DNA of 64,000 nt from the NCBI RefSeq assembly GCF_002305875.1, contig NZ_CP022098.1:12152001-12216000 (forward strand), read 5' to 3'. Numbering within the stretch: the stretch's first letter is position 1; each line of letters opens with the position of its first letter. The notes under the pieces are model-generated. The model was not told the origin of the DNA, made no database searches, and was given only the letters and a program-made list of their open reading frames with translations. The position numbers and the translations under genes were made by a program. Origin of the DNA: Cystobacter fuscus (lineage in GTDB: Bacteria; Myxococcota; Myxococcia; Myxococcales; Myxococcaceae). Below are positions 46,491-53,756 of this stretch, piece after piece.

Positions 46491-47411
46491 TCAGGCGGGA
46501 CCGGCGAAGTCCTCGCGGTAGCTGCCCTGCTCGATCTCCCTCAGCAGGGAGGTGTGCTTCGGGGTCCATCCGAGACCTCGCGCCCGCGTGGCGCGCACCC
46601 GGCTGTTGGACGCGCCGCTGTAGCGAGCCTCGGTCTCGCCGACGAGGGCGACCGCCTGGGCGATGGGAAACGAGACGGTGCGCCCTCCATACCCGAGCAT
46701 GCGGCTGATGGCGGCGGCGATGTCCAGGAATCGCTCCTCGCCCGCTTCCGCGAAGAGGAAGTCTCCAGGCTTCGCCCGCTCGATGGCGAGCGCGTAGAGG
46801 TCCACCAGGTCGTCGATGTGGACGTTGGACCAGACGTTGAGTCCCCGGGCCAGATGCACGCCCGCGCTCTGGGTCCGCGCCATCTGGATCAGCGCGGGCA
46901 CCTGGATGGAGTCGCGCTTCAAGCCCGTTCCCCGCCCGTAGATCATCGGTGGGCAGATGACGATGCCGCGCACCCCCCGCGCGGCCGAGTCCAGGACGAG
47001 CCGGTTGATGGCGACGCTCTCGGCCTTGACGGGCTCGGGGGTGAAGGGGGTGTCGTCCTCGAAGATGCGCTCGGAGACCTCCCCCTCACCGAACTCCGAC
47101 ACGATGGAGGAGCCACTCGTGTGCACGAGCGTCTTGTTCGTGCCGCTCAGACCCTCGAGGAGCGCCTCGACGGAGCCCCGGTGGTGCATGTTGGCCGCGT
47201 TGATGACGACGTCGGCCTGCCGGGCGCAGCGGCTCAGCAGGGCCCCGTTCTCGATGTCTCCCAGGATGGGTTGGATGCCCAGGGCGGCGACGCGCTCGCT
47301 GGCCGCCTGGGTGCGCACCAGTCCCGTGACCTGGTAGCCGTCGCGCAGCAGCCGCCGCGCCACCGAGCCACCGATGTAACCCGTCACTCCCATCACGAAT
47401 GCACGCTTCAT
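46491..47411 (-). CDS. NAD(P)-dependent epimerase/SDR-like oxidoreductase
   Basis: 306-aa atypical SDR. MKRAFVMGVTGYIGGSVARRL gives the GxxGxxG NAD(P) site; VINAANMHHRGSVEALLEG and the catalytic-site region LVHTSGSSIVSE, then ICPPMIYGRGTG with the active tyrosine YGRG context. Typical of NAD-dependent epimerase/dehydratase relatives that act on small carbonyl or nucleotide-sugar substrates. It diverges from a LysR gene, 102 bases apart, the standard arrangement for a LysR-controlled target. Confidence 0.86.
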   Translation of the reverse strand: MKRAFVMGVTGYIGGSVARRLLRDGYQVTGLVRTQAASERVAALGIQPILGDIENGALLSRCARQADVVINAANMHHRGSVEALLEGLSGTNKTLVHTSGSSIVSEFGEGEVSERIFEDDTPFTPEPVKAESVAINRLVLDSAARGVRGIVICPPMIYGRGTGLKRDSIQVPALIQMARTQSAGVHLARGLNVWSNVHIDDLVDLYALAIERAKPGDFLFAEAGEERFLDIAAAISRMLGYGGRTVSFPIAQAVALVGETEARYSGASNSRVRATRARGLGWTPKHTSLLREIEQGSYREDFAGPA

Positions 47412-47513
47412 GTCTGAGTCCTCCGCGAGGTGATGGGAGGGGAATAGACTCCGGCGCTCGAACGCGGCAGGGGCGCTGGACACACAGGGCCTGTGCCTGG
47501 GAGGAAAAGCATC

Positions 47514-48419
47514 ATGGACTCGTGGCCCGACCTTCTCGCCTTCGTCCACAGCGTGCGCGCGGGGAGTTTCAGCGCGGCGGCCCGGGACGCGGGAAAGACC
47601 CCCTCGGCGTTCAGCAAGCGCGTGGCCCGGTTGGAGGAGCAGTTGAAGTTGCGCCTCGTGGTCCGGGGCGCGGACGGCCTGCGCACGACACCCGAGGGCC
47701 AGGAGTTCTACCTGCGGCTCGAACGGGCGCTGGAGGATGTCCAGGAGGCCTGCACCCAGGTCACCCGCGCCCGCGCGCCTCGCGGACTGCTCCGGGTGAG
47801 CGCGCAGCCCGACGTGGGGCGGGACTGGCTCGCGCCCCGGTTGACGGGATTCGCGCGGCTCCATCCCCAGATAGAGCTGGAGCTGAGCCTGAGTGACAAG
47901 GTCGTGGACCTGCTGTCCGAGCATTTCGACGTGGCCCTCCGGGTGGGTCCCGTCGAGGACGGGCGGCTCACGCTCCGGCCGATCGGCCGCTTCCGCAACT
48001 GCCTGTGCGCCGCTCCCGCCTATCTCCGGGAGCGGGGCACGCCGCGCGACATGGGGGAGATGACCCGGCATGTCTGGCTGGGCTACCTGCGCGGCAACCG
48101 GCAGGAGGGCTGGAATCCCGTGACGAAGCAACGGCTCTCGATCCGGGCGCCCTACGCGGCCGACAGCAACGCGGTGCTGCGCCAGCTCGCGCTCGACGGC
48201 CTGGGCATCGCGAGGCTGCCGGAGTTCACCGTGCTCGAGGACTTGCGGCGGGGCGCCCTGGTGCGCCTGCCCGGGGATGCGCCCGATGACGAGGGTCTTC
48301 CCATCTCCTTCGTGTTCCCCCAGGGACGGCAGCTCGCCTCGCGGGTGAGGGTCTTCATGGACCACTTCGCCGAGGAGGCCCGCCGCTCCCTTCCCCAGTC
48401 GCGAGCGTCCGGCCGGTGA
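47514..48419 (+). CDS. LysR-family transcriptional regulator
   Basis: 301-aa regulator. The N-terminal HTH is LLAFVHSVRAGSFSAAARDAG KTPSAFSKRVARLEEQL; the substrate-binding domain follows (about 90-295) with LLRVSAQPDVGRDWLAPRL and HFDVALRVGPVEDGRLTLRPIG. Start at 47514 has GGGAGG nine bases upstream. Likely represses or activates the divergent SDR gene at 46491. Confidence 0.92.
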   Translation: MDSWPDLLAFVHSVRAGSFSAAARDAGKTPSAFSKRVARLEEQLKLRLVVRGADGLRTTPEGQEFYLRLERALEDVQEACTQVTRARAPRGLLRVSAQPDVGRDWLAPRLTGFARLHPQIELELSLSDKVVDLLSEHFDVALRVGPVEDGRLTLRPIGRFRNCLCAAPAYLRERGTPRDMGEMTRHVWLGYLRGNRQEGWNPVTKQRLSIRAPYAADSNAVLRQLALDGLGIARLPEFTVLEDLRRGALVRLPGDAPDDEGLPISFVFPQGRQLASRVRVFMDHFAEEARRSLPQSRASGR

Positions 48420-48524
48420 GGGGGGCGGACTCTTTTCTCGAGGGGCATGTCACACGCGGCCCGGCCTGCGTCGTCCTGGGGTTGTGCAGGCGATATCCCC
48501 TGCCGATGACCCAGGAGTCGCACC

Positions 48525-48656
48525 ATGAAGGCCAGGATGAATCCGTACACGGTCTCGCCCGAGGCCCTGAAGCTGACGATCGACTACAACCAGAAGCTCG
48601 CGGAGCTCGGCTTGGAGCCGTCGCTCCAGGAGCCGAGAGGGTGTCAAAGAACTTGA
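48525..48656 (+). pseudogene. Truncated carboxymuconolactone-decarboxylase (AhpD-like) gene
   Basis: A well-formed gene start (AGGAGT then ATG at 48525) encodes MKARMNPYTVSPEALKLTI followed by DYNQKLAELGLEPSLQE, the N terminus of AhpD/CMD-family proteins, which should continue to a CxxC centre. Instead the frame enters the GGTGTCA repeat at 48633 and stops after GCQRT. About 70% of the gene is missing. Confidence 0.7.
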
Positions 48657-48666
48657 GCAGCACGAG
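48633..48666 (+). repeat. GGTGTCA-type repeat (copy e)
   Basis: 34 bases from CCGAGAGGGTGTCAAAG to GAGCAGCACGAG, identical to copy c at 39532-39565. It forms the end of the RAYT gene (whose stop lies within it) and the truncation point of the AhpD-like gene. Confidence 0.8.
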
Positions 48667-49560
48667 CTGGAGCGACACGCGGCGGGAAGGAGAAGGGCGG
48701 GAAGAGCGCCGAGAAGTCTCCTCGACTCCACCGGGCCGCCGCCTCTCGAAATGCCGCGACGAAGGCCCGGTACTGCTCGCGCAGCTCCTTCAACGCCTGC
48801 CGCGTGGAGGCATGCCACAACGGCCTCGGGCTCCTCTTGAGGTGCTCGGGCCGGGTATGCGGGTGTTGCGCCCTCACGGCACTTGCTCCCAACACGGGCG
48901 TGCCCCGGGATTGAGCCTCGGCTTCCACTTGCTCCACGAGCCCCCGCACCGCTCGCTGCCTCTCGTCCTCCTTCAGTCCTTGCCAGCACGGCAGGGGCGC
49001 TATTTCCAACTCCACCGGCTCGGCCCATGCCTGAGCGAAGCGTCCCTCTTCTGCCATGTCCTCGCTTCCGCGCTTGCTCCAGCGCCTGGTCCAGTTGAAC
49101 CACCGGAACAGCCGCCGTGCGGGCCCCAACAGTTGCGGCAAGCACGTGAGACCCGGCCACTCGGCGCTCCTGTCCACCAGGCCCTCCTTCACCCCATGGG
49201 CCAGCACGTAGCGCAGCCGGCCCACCAGCGCGGTGTCGTCCAGCACCGGCTCCACGGAGTAGCGCCGCTCCCAGAAACCTCCACTCCAATCCACCAACTT
49301 CCCCACCTTCTTGGAGAGGTTGGCTCTCAGGTACTGCATGAAGCCGGCGAGCGCGGCCCCTCGTGCCCACACCAACAAGTGGAAGTGATTGGAGGCGAAG
49401 GTGAAGGCGTACAGCCGGATGGTGCCGGCACTCTGCTGGACGGCGCGGGCCAGCACGCCTCCCACTCCGCGCTGGGGCGCAGCAACAGCCGTCCCTGGAA
49501 GCACCTGGAGGTGACGAAGTAGTAGCCCTCCTCTTGGAACATCCTCAGCGGCCAGCCCAT
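48644..49560 (-). pseudogene. REP-associated tyrosine transposase (RAYT, Y1_Tnp), frameshifted
   Basis: The N-terminal part in one frame reads MGWPLRMFQEEGYYFVTSRC, FQGRLLLRPSAE; after a break at about 49466 the next frame continues GVLARAVQQSAGTIRLYAF, TFASNHFHLLVWARG (the HUH motif, H-F-H), MQYLRANLSKKVGKLVDWSG, FWERRYSVEPVLDD, RLRYVLAHGVKEGLV. These are the marks of RAYT/TnpA-REP single-strand transposases with a long myxobacterial C-terminal extension. One G appears lost in GAGTGGG. It could have been active recently. GGTGTCA repeats lie at its 3' end and, inverted, about 140 bases upstream at 49699-49708. Confidence 0.75.
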
Positions 49561-49690
49561 CCCCCTCCCCCTGCTTGCGTTCCGCCAGGCCGCATGCATC
49601 GTGCGCGCCAACTCGCAAGTCCGCGGAAGCATTTGAAGGGGGTGGGTTCAACCGTCCACGCCGAGTCTCGTTCTGGTTCGGGTCTCTCGT

Positions 49691-49708
49691 TTCAAATCCT
49701 TTGACACC
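49691..49708 (-). repeat. GGTGTCA-type repeat upstream of RAYT (copy f)
   Basis: Minus-strand GGTGTCAAAGGATTTGAA, in inverted orientation to copy e at the other side of the RAYT gene. Confidence 0.6.
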
Positions 49709-49872
49709 TCCGGCGGCGGGCACCCGCGCAAGGCAGTTGCCCACGTCGCCAGCGTCGTGGCCGGCTACGCCCCGCCCGCCGTTCCCTCCGCTGGCCGCCC
49801 TATGCGCCACTCATAGGATTCCGTAGATTCGAACGCTTCAAGGCAGGAGCCCACACCCTGAGGTGCTACGTG

Positions 49873-50901
49873 ATGCGTTGTTCACTGGTGCTGCTCTGCG
49901 TGGCCCTGATGGGGTGTGGCGGCGCTGCTCCAAGCGTCCGTCATACGCCGGATGAGCAGAGGCGCTGTGTCTATGTCCCGTCCCGTGACGAGGCGGCCGG
50001 AGCCTGGAAGAAGAAGGTGCCCTCCGCTCGCGCGGGTGTGCACGTGGTGCTTGGCTCGGCGACGGCGGGGGCTTCGCCCGTGGCTCCCCCTGCCCCAAGT
50101 CCGGCCCCTGCCCTGGAAGGGCTGTCGGGTGAGGGGTTGGGGAACGGCATTCCCCGGGGAGTGCTCCGTTTGGTGCCTGAAGCAGGCGCGGGCGCGGAGG
50201 TAGGGGCTGGCGGTGCCGCAGGGGAGACGGTGGTGGTGGGGGGAGCGTTCGTCGCAGCCGTGGGCAGTGGGTTGCTGGTCTGCTTGACGGCCCGTGCGGC
50301 CCTGGATGGGGAGAAGACCCCCATCGAGATTGCGGACGAGTATTACGGCACACACTTCGGAGACGTGAAGGGGTGGGTTCAAGGTCAATACCCGGCCCAG
50401 GTTCCTCCTCCTGGCGCAGCGCCCAGGTCGAAACCCGACGAGAGCACCGACAAGAGGCTGGGGCGCATCTATGTCACCTACACGAAACTCAATCAGATGA
50501 CCCACCGCTACTACGCCGGGCGGACCAGCATGGTCGTCGATCTTGCTGAGCCTCTGCGAGTTCAGGCTGCACTGGCAGTTCTCCTTCGAGATCGGAATCA
50601 CCACCTGGACGAGAATGCTGAACCGGCGGGCGCCATGTTCGACCTGGCGCGGACTGATCGATTCGATGTCGGCACCGCAGTTGACTATAGCCGGAGATAT
50701 GACGACGTCGCTTATTGGCGGATTCGCGGGAGGGAGCAGCAGTTGATTGATTCCCTTGGAGGAGCCCGCTCTGACACCGGAGAGCCTTATCGCACCGAGA
50801 ATGCCGTACGCGGAGTGGCGAAAGAAAATCCACAAGGCAGAAGGCTCCACGCCGCCGCGACGGAGTCGTGGGGCCAACTTCACCCTTACACGGGATACTA
50901 G
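49873..50901 (+). CDS. SitA-like lipoprotein toxin with GIY-YIG-like C-terminal domain
   Basis: 342-aa lipoprotein. Signal peptide with lipobox VALMGC (C15) and a Gly/Ala/Pro-rich middle part with hydrophobic stretch VVVGGAFVAAVGSGLLV. The last 145 residues look like a GIY-YIG nuclease: GRIYVTYTK followed after a short loop by RYYAGRTSMV, an RDRNHH segment on the following helix, the acidic helix REQQLIDSLGG and a late NAVRGVAKENP. Ends LHPYTGY. The next gene starts two bases later and resembles an Imm26 immunity protein. Likely a contact-dependent toxin as in SitA systems. Start at 49873 (a GTG is just before). Confidence 0.65.
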   Translation: MRCSLVLLCVALMGCGGAAPSVRHTPDEQRRCVYVPSRDEAAGAWKKKVPSARAGVHVVLGSATAGASPVAPPAPSPAPALEGLSGEGLGNGIPRGVLRLVPEAGAGAEVGAGGAAGETVVVGGAFVAAVGSGLLVCLTARAALDGEKTPIEIADEYYGTHFGDVKGWVQGQYPAQVPPPGAAPRSKPDESTDKRLGRIYVTYTKLNQMTHRYYAGRTSMVVDLAEPLRVQAALAVLLRDRNHHLDENAEPAGAMFDLARTDRFDVGTAVDYSRRYDDVAYWRIRGREQQLIDSLGGARSDTGEPYRTENAVRGVAKENPQGRRLHAAATESWGQLHPYTGY

Positions 50902-50903
50902 GG

Positions 50904-51359
50904 ATGCCGCGAATCTACAAACCGGGCTCGTTCTTGAGAATCCCCCTTGCCGACGGCTCTTTCGGTTACGGCAGGGTGCTCAAACTGCCGCATGATGCCT
51001 ATTACGACTACAGGACCGACACTCCAGATCCAGATCTGGATCGGATTGCCTCCAAGCCTATCCTTTTCAAGATCATGGTTCGCCATATGGAGGAGCGGGC
51101 ATGGGAGCTCATTGGGTGGAGAAAGCTGGAGGAGCAGTTTTCTCAACCGATCGTCCAGTTCATGCAGGACATTGGGAACTTCCGCGACTGCACGATCTTC
51201 GACACCGTTGGCAATGAGAGAAGCGCGGAGCCCCAGGAGTGTGTCGGGCTTGAGTGCTCGGCTGTCTGGGAAGAGGTGGGGGTTGAGGAACGCCTGCTCG
51301 ATGCCTTCATGGGGCGGCCCAACGCCTCGGTGGAGCGCTTGAAGGTGCGCCTGAAATAG
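50904..51359 (+). CDS. Immunity protein, Imm26-like
   Basis: 151-aa soluble protein directly after the toxin gene. The start PRIYKPGSFLRIPLADGSFGYGRVLKLP is the signature of Imm26-type immunity proteins (a beta hairpin IPLxDGxxGxGRV). The C-terminal half is acidic and helical (VGLECSAVWEEVGVEERLLDAFMG). It should neutralise the adjacent GIY-YIG-like toxin. Codons are less GC-rich than in housekeeping genes nearby. Confidence 0.7.
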   Translation: MPRIYKPGSFLRIPLADGSFGYGRVLKLPHDAYYDYRTDTPDPDLDRIASKPILFKIMVRHMEERAWELIGWRKLEEQFSQPIVQFMQDIGNFRDCTIFDTVGNERSAEPQECVGLECSAVWEEVGVEERLLDAFMGRPNASVERLKVRLK

Positions 51360-51407
51360 GCACGCTCATCGGAGCGGACGCGGCTCAAAGCGGCGGATTG
51401 TTCTGCA

Positions 51408-51432
51408 TGGAGGCAGCGGGAATCGAACCCGC
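51408..51432 (-). other. Possible att-site remnant: tRNA/tmRNA 3'-end-like sequence, right copy
   Basis: On the minus strand it reads a perfect T-arm (GCGGGTTCGATTCCCGC) followed by TGCCTCCA, the 3' end of a tRNA or tmRNA acceptor. Following the sequence on for a full tRNA failed: an anticodon stem cannot be formed. It is a remnant in the same orientation as 38485-38508, about 12.9 kb away. Confidence 0.5.
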
Positions 51433-51501
51433 CGCAAGGCGGAAGCAAAACCCCAAGCAGGTCGCGCCGTTACCGACGAATGCCTTCAGCTCCCGTTCTG
51501 A

Positions 51502-52581
51502 TCACGGCCGCAGCACCGTCAGCTTGAAGGGGCCGCCGTGGGCGGCCGCGTGCGTGACGGCCTCGTTCGCGTCGTCCAGGGCGAAGGCCGTGACGTCGAA
51601 CTCCTCCAGCCGCAGGAGCCCGGAGCGGACGAGGCTGGCCATGCGGAGGACGGCCTCGGGTGGGCACATCCACTGCCCGTGGAGGGTGATGCAGTTGCGC
51701 ATGATCCACGGGTAAGGCAGGTCCAGGCCCGCCCCCCCCAGCATCCCCACGCCCCCCATGAGCACCACCCGTCCGGAGGGCCGCACCGTCATGAGGGCGG
51801 CGCGCACCGGGAGGGTGCTGGCCGAGGGGGGCAGCAGATCCATCACGCAGTCGATCGGGCCGGGCGCCGCCCGCCGCATCCGCTCCCGGTCCTCCTCCTC
51901 CTGGCCCCCGAGCTTCACGGTTCGGACGCGGGGCCCGAAACGGCGCTTCAAGTCCTCGAGCACCGTCTCCTTGCGGCCCGGCGCGATGACGCAGCCCGCG
52001 CCCATCGCCAGGGCGACCGCGACGGCCGCGCTGCCGAAGTTCCCCGTGGCGCCACTGATGAGGACCGTCTCCCCCGCCCGGAGCTCCGCCTTGAGCAAAC
52101 CGCCATACGGCACGAGCAGCGTGACCAGGGCGCACCACCGCGCCGCCTCCGCGTCGTCCAGCGGGCCCAAGGGATGGGCGTTCTCCGTCGGGACCCGGAT
52201 GCGCTCGGCGAAGGAGCCATGGTGGAAATGCTTCTGCAGGCGCTGGCCCCCCTCACCCCGGGCGCTCCAGCCCTGGAGCGTGATGTCGGGAGACAGCCCC
52301 CCGTCACGCGACCGCACGGTGGGATCGCAGAAGACCCAGTCCCCGGGGGCGAGCCGGGTCGCGTCCGGTCCGACGGCGCGCACGCGGCCCACCGCCCCGC
52401 ACCCCGGCGCCACCGGCGGCGTCAGCAGATACCGCCGCTCGCCACTGAAGACCTCGTTCGCGTAGGGCAGCACCGGCGCCGCCACGACATCCACGATCAC
52501 CTCTCCGGTCCCCAAGAGGGGCTCGGGAAGTGTCTCGATGGCGAGAGGGGCTCCAAAGGACTTCAGGATCGCGGCTTTCAT
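51502..52581 (-). CDS. Zinc-type alcohol dehydrogenase-like oxidoreductase (MDR family)
   Basis: 359-aa MDR protein. Rossmann motif TVLISGATGNFGSAAVAVALAMGAG, with GETVLISGATG typical of quinone-oxidoreductase-like members; GRVVLMGGVGMLGG near the end. Classic zinc ligands (GHE) are absent: the region reads APGCGAVGRV, so it is probably zinc-independent. Divergent from the MmyB-type regulator at 52695 across 113 bases that hold a palindrome, so it is likely regulated by it. Confidence 0.82.
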   Translation of the reverse strand: MKAAILKSFGAPLAIETLPEPLLGTGEVIVDVVAAPVLPYANEVFSGERRYLLTPPVAPGCGAVGRVRAVGPDATRLAPGDWVFCDPTVRSRDGGLSPDITLQGWSARGEGGQRLQKHFHHGSFAERIRVPTENAHPLGPLDDAEAARWCALVTLLVPYGGLLKAELRAGETVLISGATGNFGSAAVAVALAMGAGCVIAPGRKETVLEDLKRRFGPRVRTVKLGGQEEEDRERMRRAAPGPIDCVMDLLPPSASTLPVRAALMTVRPSGRVVLMGGVGMLGGAGLDLPYPWIMRNCITLHGQWMCPPEAVLRMASLVRSGLLRLEEFDVTAFALDDANEAVTHAAAHGGPFKLTVLRP

Positions 52582-52647
52582 GGTGGGTCCTTCCTCGGGG
52601 AATGGACCTCTATTCTTCGAGGGCCTCGCGCTCGCGGGAAGGCCTGG

Positions 52648-52666
52648 CGCCATCCTAGGATTGGCG
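52648..52666. promoter_or_regulatory. Palindromic operator candidate between dehydrogenase and regulator
   Basis: CGCCA-N9-TGGCG centred at 52657 with an inner TCCTAGGA palindrome. It lies 29 bases before the regulator ATG in the shared divergent promoter. A good candidate site for the MmyB-type regulator. Confidence 0.5.
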
Positions 52667-52694
52667 AGTACCTCCCTCACGGAAAGCGAAGGCC

Positions 52695-53471
52695 ATGGCG
52701 GGCTCGAGCCGAAGCGAACTCGGCGACTTCCTCCGATCGCGACGAGAACGATTGCACCCCGAGACCGTGGGTCTGCCCGGGGGGCGCAAGCGCCGCACGC
52801 CGGGCTTGAAACGGGAGGAGGTCGCCCAGCTCGCGGGCATCGGCATCGACTGGTACGTCCGGCTGGAACAGGGCCGGACCGTCAGTCCCTCTGTCGCGAC
52901 GATCGATGCGCTGGCCCGCGCATTGCGCCTCGACAAGGCCGAGCACGCCCACTTGAGGGAGCTGGCGCGCAACGCCGACCACCGCGCGTTCTGCCGAGAG
53001 ACCGTCCCCGACGTCATCCACCGCATGCTCCAGGGACTCGAGCATCCCGCCTACGTCACCGGCCGCCGGTGGGACGTCCTGGCGTGGAATGCCGCCGCGG
53101 CCGACCTCTTCATGGACTTCGGCCGGCTGGCCGAGGCGGATCGCAACGTCCTCGTCTACGTGCTGAGCGATCCGGGCGCCCGGCGCATCTTCGGCGCGTC
53201 CTGGGCCGACGAGGCCAGGCGCATGGTGGCCCAATTCCGGGCGACGCATGACCTCTGGGCCGACGATCCCGCGTTCCTCGAGCTGCTGGAGCGTCTGCGG
53301 AGCAAGAGCCCCGAGTTCGCGCTCTGGTGGGAGGCACACGACATCCGCCAGGTCGCGGCCGGCCAGAAGCTGCTGAACCATCCCCAGAAGGGCGCGCTGC
53401 GCTTCGAGTACGCGAGCTTTCAATCCAATGACAATCCCGCGCTGAAGCTGGTCATCTACACGCCGGGGTGA
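52695..53471 (+). CDS. XRE-family regulator with MmyB-like domain (second copy)
   Basis: 258-aa regulator of the same type as the gene at 42967: HTH with LGDFLRSRRERLHPETVGL, RRTPGLKREEVAQLAGIGIDWYVRLEQGRTV and a C-terminal MmyB-like domain (PAYVTGRRWDVLAWNAAAADLF, FEYASFQSNDNPALKLVIYTPG). It lies divergent to a dehydrogenase, a common arrangement. The two MmyB regulators share the family pattern but are not recent duplicates. Confidence 0.9.
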   Translation: MAGSSRSELGDFLRSRRERLHPETVGLPGGRKRRTPGLKREEVAQLAGIGIDWYVRLEQGRTVSPSVATIDALARALRLDKAEHAHLRELARNADHRAFCRETVPDVIHRMLQGLEHPAYVTGRRWDVLAWNAAAADLFMDFGRLAEADRNVLVYVLSDPGARRIFGASWADEARRMVAQFRATHDLWADDPAFLELLERLRSKSPEFALWWEAHDIRQVAAGQKLLNHPQKGALRFEYASFQSNDNPALKLVIYTPG

Positions 53472-53756
53472 GGCGGCTGTGCGCCGCCTCGGCTCTGGAG
53501 TACCCCCTGTGGGGGCCCCAACGTCAACTCCCGGGCAACCCGCACACGCGAGGCTCGTGGAAGACACTGGGTCTCGTGCCTCCCCGTGGATGCGCGCTTC
53601 CTGGACGAACAGGGGAACGGATTTGACCCTACGAGTCAAGACGACTGACAAGTCCTGTAGGGTTCTCCGGTTTTGACGTGCCGCAGCATGGGTCCCGCTG
53701 AGCGAATCCTCACACGGAGCGTGATCCATTTTCACGGTCATCTTACAATTATGGTT
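53472..53756. other. Intergenic region with hairpin and -10-like box
   Basis: 285 bases. ACCCTAC/GTAGGGT (53626-53632 and 53657-53663) can form a 7-bp stem followed by a T-rich stretch, a possible terminator for the regulator. TACAAT at 53744-53749 resembles a -10 box but lies only a few bases before the protease start, so a leaderless transcript is possible. No gene seen. Confidence 0.35.

Noticed and set aside
51408-51490. Possible complete tRNA gene on the minus strand
   Set aside because: The T-arm and acceptor 3' strand are good and six of seven acceptor pairs can form, but no anticodon stem of five pairs can be made and the spacing is wrong, so only a remnant was annotated.
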